A stretch of 19,798 nt of DNA from Cyanobacteria bacterium OH_PDB_112. GTDB taxonomy: Bacteria; Cyanobacteriota; Vampirovibrionia; Gastranaerophilales; CAJFVJ01. Below are positions 1 through 6,539 of the stretch, in pieces (position 1 is the first letter of the stretch; each line of letters starts with the position of its first letter). A model generated the notes under the pieces. It was not told where the DNA came from. It did not search any database and saw only the letters and a list, made by a program, of their open reading frames with translations. The translations under genes were made by a program, and so were the position numbers. The stretch lies in NCBI GenBank assembly GCA_023457295.1, contig JAEWLZ010000143.1, positions 1 through 19,798 of the forward strand, in the 5' to 3' direction.

Positions 1-1
1 A

Positions 2-730
2 CTTCAATCTGTTCCCGATAAAATTAATAATGGCGAAAATGTAGCTGCTGCAACCGCTTTAGGACTTGCGTTTATGACTTTGCCCGAGGATTTGCGCGAT
101 GTTAGAGCGGGTTACAGGCAAATCAAAGCTAGAATCAAAGGCGAAAAATATGAACCAAAATACGACCCTAAAAAATTTCAACACGATTTCTCGTGGCTGA
201 AAGGCACTTTCTTCCAAACTTTTTTAAACAAAATAGAAAGCCAAAAAGGTAAAGAAAGAGTATTTGAAATTTATAAAGCTGATAAATCCTTATATAAAAC
301 AAAAGTAGGGAAATTTATAAAAAGTATATTAAATATAACTGACGGTAAATTTGAACCAACCGAAATAAAAAATGTATTTGGTGAAAAAATGCCCGTCAGA
401 GAAATAAAAGCCCCAAATCTTTTGGCAGAACTTACAGGCAGAGCAATGAAAAGAATCACCGTCTTTGGAGTTGCCGCACTTGCACTTTTGGAACTTCCAA
501 AACTATTCAAAGCAACAGGCGAAGGTAATAATTTCTTTGAGCAAACGGGAAATGCCGCAAAACAAACCGTAAAATCAGGAATAAATGTGGCATCAATAGC
601 AGCGGGAATAGGCTATTGCGGTGCAATCGGCGCAAAACACGGCGGAGCATTTGGCTCGCTTCTAGGTATGAGCGTAGGAGCTGTTTTAGGCTCTGTTACT
701 TCAAATAAAATGCAGGAATTTATTGCTTAA
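2..730 (+). CDS. Unrecognised glycine-rich, probably membrane-associated protein (5' end outside window)
   Basis: The reading frame is open from base 2 with no stop, so the gene begins upstream of the window; the first internal ATG (position 74) is probably not the start, because the 24 codons before it are also open and protein-like. The visible 242 residues hold a charged, lysine-rich middle followed by two hydrophobic stretches. One is near RITVFGVAALALLEL. The other is a long Gly/Ala-rich segment near the C-terminus (AGIGYCGAIGAKHGG, then GSLLGMSVGAVLGS) with the GxxxG spacing of glycine-zipper membrane or pore-associated helices. I recognise no catalytic motif and cannot name a family. 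The stop codon directly abuts the stop of the minus-strand gene that follows. It is very likely a real gene because of its length, composition and sustained frame; its function is unknown. Confidence 0.75.
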   Translation, partial: LQSVPDKINNGENVAAATALGLAFMTLPEDLRDVRAGYRQIKARIKGEKYEPKYDPKKFQHDFSWLKGTFFQTFLNKIESQKGKERVFEIYKADKSLYKTKVGKFIKSILNITDGKFEPTEIKNVFGEKMPVREIKAPNLLAELTGRAMKRITVFGVAALALLELPKLFKATGEGNNFFEQTGNAAKQTVKSGINVASIAAGIGYCGAIGAKHGGAFGSLLGMSVGAVLGSVTSNKMQEFIA

Positions 731-1000
731 TTATTTTGATTTTTCAATTAAATAATCAACTATTCTTTGAAAATAATTAATATTTTGATTATTTTGATTG
801 TTTTTAACAAGTTCTCTAGCTTGTTCAAGCGCACCGTCTTCGGCTTTTATTACTCTTGCTCCAATGCCAACCATTAAATCATTATAGGTTTCGGATTCGC
901 CTTCTATAAGTTCTTTAAGTTCTTTAGCCTCAAACTTTCTCTGAAAATTTGGTTGATTTTGGCGTACTTGTGGAGTGTATGGTCTTATCGCTGTTATCAT
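731..1000 (-). CDS. Small unrecognised protein, 89 aa
   Basis: This short reading frame on the minus strand has a good ribosome binding site (AAGGA about 8 bases before the ATG), which supports real expression. The product is soluble and charged. A Gln/Asn-rich N-terminus (IRPYTPQVRQNQPNFQ) leads into a Glu/Lys-rich, probably helical segment (KELKELIEGE, then GALEQARELVKNN) and a C-terminal amphipathic helix. No signal peptide, membrane segment or catalytic motif is visible, and I do not recognise the family. The gene converges on the left-edge gene with no bases between the two stop codons. The N-terminal PNF element recalls the INF near the start of the protein at 6540-7190, but that may be chance. 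Coding status is likely; function is unknown. Confidence 0.65.
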   Translation of the reverse strand: MITAIRPYTPQVRQNQPNFQRKFEAKELKELIEGESETYNDLMVGIGARVIKAEDGALEQARELVKNNQNNQNINYFQRIVDYLIEKSK

Positions 1001-1098
1001 GGTGTGTTCCTTAAAAATAGTCCTGTTATGATTAATTAATAACCACTCAAGATGAATTTTTGCTATTTTTCAAAACAACCCTTAATAATTTTTTACAA

Positions 1099-2856
1099 TC
1101 AAAGTTTATCGGGAAGCGGTTTTTTATTTTTAGAAACTTTTTTGGTTAAGTTGGTAATTTTTTTAGTACATTTTTTGTATTGTTTATCTTTTTTATCTAC
1201 CAAATTTAAATAAGCTTTATAATTTTCTAAAGAATTTTCGGTTTCGCCTATTTTTTCATAACATTTTGCCAGCATAAGTTGTGCTTTTTTATTTTGGGCA
1301 TCATAAGCGACAGCTTGTTTTAGCTCTACTATTGCAGAAATTTTTTCGCCGTGTTTATAGAAAGATTTCGCAAGAGTATAATGACTGTCTGCTTTCGCTT
1401 TATTTTTTGCTATTAATTCTATTCCTATTTTTGCTTTTTTATTGTCGGGAGATAGCCCCAAAGCTTTGTAGAAAGCAGCTTGAGCCATATCGTATTGTCT
1501 GTTTTCTATAAAAATGTTGCCTATATATATACAATCATCAACATTATCAACTTTCGCAATCGCTTCGGTAAAGTCTGAAAAAGCCTGTTCATAATTATTG
1601 CAAATTAATTCGGCTTCACCTTTTATAAGACTTGCGATTGGTGAAAAATCGGACTTAGATATTATTTTTTTAAGATAAACTTTATTTAATTCATCGTTAT
1701 CAAGCAATTTGGTAATTCTTATTAAAGCAAGATAAAGCTGTAAGTCTTTGGGATTTGCGTCAATAGCTTTTAGTAGCGCATTTTGTGCTTCTACATATTC
1801 TGCACTGGTTGTAATTGTTGCTATATCAGAAGTGTTTTTTGCGTTGCAAAAATAGGCTTTTGCCAGTCCTTTTAGAGCATATGACCCAAAAACAGGATCA
1901 TTTAGCACTTTTTGATAATAAGTTATTGCAGTATCGGGCTTATTTTCTAATAAAGACATATCAGCAAGCTTTAAATAACCTTCTTTATATTCAGGATTTA
2001 GGCTTAATACATTTTTTAATTCTGAGATGGCAAGGTCATTATCTCCCCGTTCCTGAAAAATTTCTGCAATCGCAATATAAGATTCTGTATTTTCAGGTTT
2101 TATAGAAGCAGCTTTCCTGTAAGAATTTATGGCGGCAACTTTATTTCCTTGCATATCGTAAATTTTGCCAAAAACATTATGAGCTTTTGCGCTATTTGGA
2201 AATAACGATAAAGCGGTGCTTGCTTCTGTAAGCGCTTCTTTGAATTTTGATTGTGCCGCATAAGATTCCGCAAGCCCTAAATAAGCTTGTAAGTTTTTAT
2301 AATTACAAGAGAGAGCTTTTTTGTATTTTGCGATTGAATCAGGAATTTTATTTTTAAGAAAGTCTATTTCTGACGAGTTACTTATTGCTTCTGAATATTT
2401 TGGATTTAAGCTTAGTGCTTTATTATAATATTCCTGAGCTTTTACTAAATCCCCTTTTTCTTTATAAATCTTGCCTAAATTATTATAAGCTTGAAAATTT
2501 GAGTTGTTATATTTTATAGCTGCTTCAAATTCTTTTTGCGCAAGATTCAAATATTCATTCTTTTTTTTGATTATTTCCATATCAGATGAGGTGGTTTTGT
2601 AATAATAAACAAGCCCCAATCCATTATGTGCATTTGAATCAATAGGATTTATTTTTAATGCTTTTTCATACATATTTTTTGCGGAATCCAACTTGAATTG
2701 TTCGCAAAAAATATCTCCTTTTGAAACATATTCAATATTTTTAACGGGTATTTTGGCGTCAGATTTTAAAATGTTTGAATAGTATGTTTTGGAATAAGAA
2801 ACACTATTTACAGATAAAATACCTAAAACAGCCAAGAGAAGTAATTTTTTGTTCAT
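1099..2856 (-). CDS. Exported tetratricopeptide-repeat protein, 585 aa
   Basis: The protein starts with a clear Sec-type signal peptide (Lys-Lys, then LLLLAVLGILSVNSVSYS, cleavage near residue 22) and is otherwise almost entirely TPR repeats. Signature units recur roughly every 34 residues, such as AYNNLGKIYKEKGDLVKAQE, AHNVFGKIYDMQGNKVAA and AYLGLAESYAAQSKFKEAL. The C-terminus is a lysine-rich tail. TPR arrays are protein-protein interaction scaffolds, so an envelope or periplasmic scaffold role is likely, but partners cannot be read from the sequence. The ATG is preceded by GAGGT at normal spacing. The gene is divergent from xerD, with about 100 AT-rich bases between that must hold both promoters. 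No enzymatic domain is visible. Confidence is high that it is an exported TPR protein; the specific function is unknown. Confidence 0.9.
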   Translation of the reverse strand: MNKKLLLLAVLGILSVNSVSYSKTYYSNILKSDAKIPVKNIEYVSKGDIFCEQFKLDSAKNMYEKALKINPIDSNAHNGLGLVYYYKTTSSDMEIIKKKNEYLNLAQKEFEAAIKYNNSNFQAYNNLGKIYKEKGDLVKAQEYYNKALSLNPKYSEAISNSSEIDFLKNKIPDSIAKYKKALSCNYKNLQAYLGLAESYAAQSKFKEALTEASTALSLFPNSAKAHNVFGKIYDMQGNKVAAINSYRKAASIKPENTESYIAIAEIFQERGDNDLAISELKNVLSLNPEYKEGYLKLADMSLLENKPDTAITYYQKVLNDPVFGSYALKGLAKAYFCNAKNTSDIATITTSAEYVEAQNALLKAIDANPKDLQLYLALIRITKLLDNDELNKVYLKKIISKSDFSPIASLIKGEAELICNNYEQAFSDFTEAIAKVDNVDDCIYIGNIFIENRQYDMAQAAFYKALGLSPDNKKAKIGIELIAKNKAKADSHYTLAKSFYKHGEKISAIVELKQAVAYDAQNKKAQLMLAKCYEKIGETENSLENYKAYLNLVDKKDKQYKKCTKKITNLTKKVSKNKKPLPDKL

Positions 2857-2917
2857 GCAGACCTCGCAAAATTTTTTTAATTTTTATTAAAAACATACCC
2901 GAATTTTTATTAAATTG

Positions 2918-2923
2918 TATAAT
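2918..2923 (+). promoter_or_regulatory. Candidate -10 box for xerD-kdsB
   Basis: A perfect TATAAT lies 34 bases before the xerD start in the divergent spacer. No convincing -35 element sits 16-18 bases upstream, so this is a weak prediction in very AT-rich DNA. A second TATAAT (2954-2959) overlaps the start codon and is probably chance. Confidence 0.35.
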
Positions 2924-2957
2924 TTTGAAATAAAAATGTAAATAAAAGTAAGGTATA

Positions 2958-3857
2958 ATGAGCCAATTAAATGAGAAAACTAATAATTTAGCGGAAGATT
3001 TCAGATTATATCTGGAAGTAGAACGAAATTTGTCTTCCCATACGATAACAGCTTATGACAAAGATGTAAGAAATTTTCTTGAGTGGCTTAAAAATAAAGC
3101 TCCCGAAAATATAAACCATAAAGATTTGCGGGAATATCTTGCGTCATTACAAGGTAAAAATTATTCTAAAACTACTACTGCAAGAAAAATAGCATCCATA
3201 AGGACTTTTTACAGATATCTTTACAGAGAAAGACTCGTAGAGGCAAATCCTGCCGATCATATTAAAGGTCCTAAGAAAAATCATCCTTTGCCTAAATTTT
3301 TAACTGATAAAGAAATGGAACTGATTTTAAATTCAATAAATACAAAAACTCCTTCAGGTTATCGTAACAGAGCGGTTATAGAAACCCTTTACGCAACAGG
3401 AATGCGTGTATCTGAGCTTTGTAATCTTGTTTTTGACAATTTAAATCTTGAACAAAATGAAATTACCGTATTTGGAAAAGGGGGTAAGGAACGAATTGTT
3501 TTAATTAGTAATCGCGCCAAAGAGTATCTTCAAAATTATCTGGATGAGATTCGTCCTAAATTTGCAAAACAGGATAATAAATATATATTTTTGAATGCTG
3601 AAGGTTATAGGCTTCAACAACAAAGCGTAGATGATATTCTCCGTGCTTCAGCTAAAAAATTGAAACTTCAAAAGCCAGTTTCCGCACACGTTTTACGACA
3701 TAGCTTCGCTACAAAGCTTTTAGAGAACGGAGCCGACTTGAGAGTTGTCCAAGAACTATTGGGACATACCAGCATCAGTAATACGCAAATTTATACTCAT
3801 ATTTCTACGCAAAGGTTAAGAACAGCATATTTAAATGCCCATCCGAGGGCAAAATAA
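2958..3857 (+). CDS. xerD: Site-specific tyrosine recombinase, XerD type
   Basis: This 299-residue protein has the usual Xer length and two-domain layout: an N-terminal SAM-like DNA-binding domain (residues 10-95, with ERNLSSHTITAYDKDV) and a C-terminal catalytic domain. The full catalytic set is visible: Arg150 (ATGMRVSEL), Lys174 (GKGGKER), His244 and Arg247 (HVLRHSFAT), His270 (LLGH) and the nucleophile Tyr279 (TQIYTH). The C-terminal pattern GADLRVVQELLGH followed by TQRLR and HPRA matches XerD better than XerC; some lineages use only one Xer protein. Its known role is resolving chromosome dimers at dif with FtsK. No dif site was recognised here. The start has AAGG just upstream, and kdsB follows after 9 bases, so the two are probably co-transcribed. 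It looks like the housekeeping enzyme, not an integrase of a mobile element. Confidence 0.92.
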   Translation: MSQLNEKTNNLAEDFRLYLEVERNLSSHTITAYDKDVRNFLEWLKNKAPENINHKDLREYLASLQGKNYSKTTTARKIASIRTFYRYLYRERLVEANPADHIKGPKKNHPLPKFLTDKEMELILNSINTKTPSGYRNRAVIETLYATGMRVSELCNLVFDNLNLEQNEITVFGKGGKERIVLISNRAKEYLQNYLDEIRPKFAKQDNKYIFLNAEGYRLQQQSVDDILRASAKKLKLQKPVSAHVLRHSFATKLLENGADLRVVQELLGHTSISNTQIYTHISTQRLRTAYLNAHPRAK

Positions 3858-3866
3858 GGAGAAAAA

Positions 3867-4592
3867 ATGTCGACAGCAATAATTATTCCGGCAAGATACG
3901 CTTCAACAAGACTTCCTGGTAAGCCACTTATCGAAGTTGGTGGTAAGCCTATTATTCAATGGGTTTATGAAAAAGCTTCGGCATCAAAACTTGCTCAAAA
4001 GGTAATTGTTGCGACTGATGATAAAAGGATTTTTGACACTGTGAAAAATTTTGGCGGCGATGTTGTGATGACAAGAGATGACCATAAAAGCGGAAGCGAC
4101 AGAATTTATGAAGTTGTACAAAAATTCCCTGAAATTGCTGTTGCAGTTAATGTTCAAGGAGATGAGCCCCTAATTACTCCTGAAAGTATAGATAAAGCAA
4201 TAGAATCACTACTTTCTGATGAATCAGCTGACATAGCTACTTTGGTTAGAAAAATTGATTCCGATGAAGAATTTAATAACCCTAATGTTGTAAAAGCTGT
4301 TTTTGACAATAATCATAACGCCCTGTACTTTTCTCGCAGTGCTGTTCCTTTTCACAGAAATAAAGGTGAAATTGATAACTATGCACATATAGGACTTTAT
4401 GTTTATAAAAGAGAAGCTCTTGAAAAAATGACAAAACTTCCTCAGTCTTCTTTGGAATTGGCGGAAAGTTTGGAACAGCTTCGGGCATTACAGAATGGTA
4501 TGAAAATAAAAATAGCGGTAGTTGATTATAAGCCAATAGGGATTGATACCCCCGAAGATGTCGAAGAATTCAGGAAACTTCTTAATCTATAA
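3867..4592 (+). CDS. kdsB: 3-deoxy-manno-octulosonate cytidylyltransferase (CMP-KDO synthetase)
   Basis: KdsB activates KDO with CTP to give CMP-KDO, the donor for the inner core of lipopolysaccharide; it acts in the cytoplasm. At 241 residues the protein has the normal length. Visible family motifs are the N-terminal nucleotide-binding loop PARYASTRLPGKPL (residues 8-21), VATDD (48-52), HKSGSDR (73-79) where most homologues have SGTDR, and NVQGDEP (95-101), whose Asp99 corresponds to a metal ligand. The start is fixed by AAGGAG 5 bases before the ATG. It lies 9 bases after xerD and ends 10 bases before a hairpin terminator, so the two form one short operon with no other LPS gene. Its presence is the best evidence in the window for a KDO-containing outer membrane. 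Confidence 0.95.
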   Translation: MSTAIIIPARYASTRLPGKPLIEVGGKPIIQWVYEKASASKLAQKVIVATDDKRIFDTVKNFGGDVVMTRDDHKSGSDRIYEVVQKFPEIAVAVNVQGDEPLITPESIDKAIESLLSDESADIATLVRKIDSDEEFNNPNVVKAVFDNNHNALYFSRSAVPFHRNKGEIDNYAHIGLYVYKREALEKMTKLPQSSLELAESLEQLRALQNGMKIKIAVVDYKPIGIDTPEDVEEFRKLLNL

Positions 4593-4602
4593 AGCAAAAA
4601 AA

Positions 4603-4630
4603 AACTCCCGAAGGAGTTGAAAAATTTTTT
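4603..4630 (+). terminator. Rho-independent terminator after kdsB
   Basis: A perfect 6-bp stem AACTCC/GGAGTT closes a CGAA loop (4609-4612) and is followed by GAAAAA and then six T. An upstream A-run (4596-4604) could lengthen the stem by pairing with the T-run. It lies 10 bases after the kdsB stop. Confidence 0.75.
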
Positions 4631-4705
4631 ATAGGAAGGGAAGGTTATATCATGTATATATATAAAAACGATTAAATATATAAAATTGCTATATGGAGTC
4701 GATAA

Positions 4706-4831
4706 ATTTACATTTCTTTACAAAATAAGCAAAAAAATTAAAGTTTAATAAAACTTGTACCGATATACAAAGTACGAAATGTGTAAAGGTTAGTAAAAGG
4801 CTTTAGAGCCAAAGTGTAAAGGTGTAACGTT
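4706..4831 (+). repeat. Upstream block of tandem duplication, copy 1
   Basis: This 126-base leader matches 5624-5751 almost base for base: TTTACATTTCTT, an A-rich spacer, TAAAGTTTAATA, CGATATA, AGTACGAAATGTGTAA, the small hairpin GGCT-TTAG-AGCC (4799-4810) and GTGTAAAGGT before the start codon. The duplication therefore carried promoter, leader and gene together. The leader hairpin is kept in both copies and differs only in its loop, which suggests selection on the structure near the ribosome binding site. Confidence 0.9.
4739..4766 (+). promoter_or_regulatory. Sigma-28/sigma-D-type promoter, copy 1
   Basis: TAAA (4739-4742), a 16-base spacer and ACCGATAT (4759-4766) match the flagellar sigma-factor consensus TAAA-N15/16-GCCGATAA/T with one mismatch. 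The -35 part continues as TAAAGTTT, as in the extended E. coli FliA consensus. Transcription would start near 4773, giving a leader of about 60 bases. Confidence 0.7.
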
Positions 4832-5584
4832 ATGGGTATCTCGTCAAATCAGGCAAGATTTTTAGCTCTGACATCAAGGCAAGTGGACTTGGAGTTTCGT
4901 ATCCAACAAATTTGTCAAAGACGTCTACGCCTTGCAACAGAACTTGAAAATACAGCTACAAGCTATAATAATCAGATTTCAAACAGGCATTTATATACTA
5001 CAAATTCAAATAATAGTGGTATAAGCCAACTCACTATTGATAATATACAAGCGTTAAGAGATGAAAATGGTAATACATATGAAGTGCTTGGATATTATAA
5101 TAGTGGAGGCTCTATGAGTGTTGGTGTTGAATATAATAGTGGGTCGGGTTTAATAGAAATTACAGCAGGTGGGTCTGTACAAGATTCTATTTCTCGCTCG
5201 GATTTGGGATTAGCTGCGGATGCGACAGAATCAGATATGGTAGATGTGGCATTAAGAGCAGGATTGCTTCAAATCGCTGCTACGCCTGATGTATATACTC
5301 AATCCGTAACCTCAGTAAGTTCAGGAGGACCTACTAATAGAAATGTAGAGATTAAAGACTGGCGAACTATCCCTGCTTTTGTAGATGAACTTTATAAATC
5401 TGATGATGTTGATGCTCAAAATGAGTATGAAAAAACAATTTCGGAAATAAATGCTCAAGATAAAAAATTGCAGCTTGAGCAAACATCCATCGAAGTAGAA
5501 TATAAAGCAGTATCTTCTGAAAAAGAAAGCGTTAAAAAAGTTCTTGATACAAATGCTCAGACATCATTCAAGTACTTCTCATAA
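4832..5584 (+). CDS. Tandem paralogue 1: conserved-ends, variable-middle protein, 250 aa
   Basis: I do not recognise a named family. The first 50 or so residues (MGISSNQARFLALTSRQ..., ending near TATSYNN) and the last 65 or so (from DEYEKTISEINAQDKKLQ-like sequence to SFKYFS) are nearly identical to the neighbour at 5752-6459. Both ends are predicted helical with heptad-like patterns. The middle (residues about 55-165) is Gly/Ser/Asn/Thr-rich, beta-like and divergent. A short conserved element, IKDWRTIPAFVDEL, joins middle to C-terminal helix. There is no N-terminal signal peptide or membrane span. Helical conserved termini around a variable centre is the layout of flagellin and other axial proteins, and the gene has its own sigma-28-type promoter, so an exported filament-like or motility-associated protein is a hypothesis. 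Sequence identity to flagellin is not evident. The ribosome binding site is AAAGGTG, 7 bases before the ATG. Confidence 0.85.
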   Translation: MGISSNQARFLALTSRQVDLEFRIQQICQRRLRLATELENTATSYNNQISNRHLYTTNSNNSGISQLTIDNIQALRDENGNTYEVLGYYNSGGSMSVGVEYNSGSGLIEITAGGSVQDSISRSDLGLAADATESDMVDVALRAGLLQIAATPDVYTQSVTSVSSGGPTNRNVEIKDWRTIPAFVDELYKSDDVDAQNEYEKTISEINAQDKKLQLEQTSIEVEYKAVSSEKESVKKVLDTNAQTSFKYFS

Positions 5585-5623
5585 AAGATATTAAATTAAT
5601 ATTGGAATATAAATAAAATTACT

Positions 5624-5751
5624 ATTTACATTTCTTCACAAAACAAAGGAAAAAATTAAAGTTTAATAGAACTTTTGCCGATATAAAAAGTACGAAATGT
5701 GTAACGGTTAGAAAAAGGCTTTTGAGCCAAGAAGTGTAAAGGTATAATATT
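5624..5751 (+). repeat. Upstream block of tandem duplication, copy 2
   Basis: Second copy of the leader described at 4706-4831, with about a dozen substitutions and small indels. The hairpin GGCT-TTTG-AGCC (5717-5728) is kept, as is the spacing from promoter to start codon to within about two bases. The 39 bases between the first paralogue's stop and this block are AT-rich and hold no good terminator, so read-through from copy 1 is possible. Confidence 0.9.
5657..5684 (+). promoter_or_regulatory. Sigma-28/sigma-D-type promoter, copy 2
   Basis: TAAA (5657-5660), 16 bases, then GCCGATAT (5677-5684): a perfect match to the B. subtilis sigma-D consensus and one base from the E. coli FliA -10. 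The elements stay intact while bases between them vary relative to copy 1, as expected for a working promoter. Confidence 0.75.
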
Positions 5752-6459
5752 ATGGGTATCTCGTCAAATCAGGCAAGATTTTTAGCTCTGACATCAAGGC
5801 AAGTGGACTTGGAATTTCGCATCCAGCAAATTTGTCAAAGAAGACTTCGTTTGGCTTCCGAGCTTGAAAATACCGCCACATCCTACAATAATTCTATATC
5901 CAATAGGCAAATGTTTACTATGAACACAAGCTCTGGCGGTATAGGTCCCCTTACTCTTAGTAATATTAGAGCTCTTAATGATACAAACGGTAATGCCTAC
6001 GAAGTTGTAGGTAATGATTCAGGAACCTATTACGGAGTGTTATTTGGCGCCGGGAACCTTAATATAAATGCCACAACTATTACTCCTGCTAGTTTAGGTC
6101 TTGCTGCGGGTGCTTCTGAACAAGAGATGGTAGATGCGGCTTTGAGAGCAGGTTTAATCACAGTTGCTACGGTGGCAGATGAATTTACTCAAACACCTGT
6201 ATATTTAGGTACTGACCCGTATGAACTCAAGGACTGGCGTACTTTGCCGGCTATTGCTGATGAATTACTTAAATCCGATGATGTTGATGCGGAAAATAAA
6301 TATGATAAGACTATTTCAGAAATAAATGCGCAAGACAAAAAGCTGCAACTTGAGCAAACTTCTATTGAAGTAGAATACAAAGCGGTATCTTCTGAAAGAG
6401 AAAGTGTTAAGAAAATCCTTGATACAAATGCTCAGGCATCATTCAAGTACTTCTCATAA
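5752..6459 (+). CDS. Tandem paralogue 2: conserved-ends, variable-middle protein, 235 aa
   Basis: This is a paralogue of the preceding gene with the same N-terminal helix region, a shorter and clearly different Gly/Asn/Thr-rich middle (about residues 55-150), the linker LKDWRTLPAIADEL and the same C-terminal helical segment ending SFKYFS. Differences at the ends are conservative (Thr/Ser, Lys/Arg, Val/Ile, Thr/Ala). At the DNA level the first 62 coding bases are identical to copy 1, after which synonymous differences become frequent; the last 25 coding bases are again identical. It has its own sigma-28-type promoter and an AAAGG ribosome binding site, and is followed by a strong hairpin with a T-run. 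Function is unknown; the reasoning for an axial or exported structural role is as for copy 1. Confidence 0.85.
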   Translation: MGISSNQARFLALTSRQVDLEFRIQQICQRRLRLASELENTATSYNNSISNRQMFTMNTSSGGIGPLTLSNIRALNDTNGNAYEVVGNDSGTYYGVLFGAGNLNINATTITPASLGLAAGASEQEMVDAALRAGLITVATVADEFTQTPVYLGTDPYELKDWRTLPAIADELLKSDDVDAENKYDKTISEINAQDKKLQLEQTSIEVEYKAVSSERESVKKILDTNAQASFKYFS

Positions 6460-6489
6460 AAAATATTTTATAAATTAAAGCAATTTTTT

Positions 6490-6539
6490 TCGTGTTTAGT
6501 TTTTACTTAAATAGTTTAAGCTAAACACGAAAGTTTTTT
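6490..6539 (+). terminator. Two-tier hairpin with T-run between paralogue 2 and the CheR-like gene
   Basis: An outer perfect 10-bp stem (TCGTGTTTAG 6490-6499 with CTAAACACGA 6521-6530) encloses an inner perfect 6-bp stem (CTTAAA 6506-6511 with TTTAAG 6515-6520, loop TAG). AAG and six T (6534-6539) follow. This is a convincing terminator for the paralogue, but the T-run ends exactly at the next gene's ATG, so it may also control that gene. Termination appears to be the main role. Confidence 0.75.

Noticed and set aside
2958..3857. Tyrosine recombinase as sign of an integrated element
   Set aside because: The protein matches housekeeping XerD, is in operon with kdsB, and no attachment sites, transposase or phage genes are nearby.
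4650..4673. Seven-codon ATG frame after the kdsB terminator preceded by GGAAGG
   Set aside because: It is too short and AT-only in content to support; it is not repeated before the second paralogue.
4706..5751. Repeated leaders as a possible CRISPR or mobile repeat
   Set aside because: There are only two copies, each in front of a paralogous gene at fixed spacing; they are explained by tandem gene duplication.
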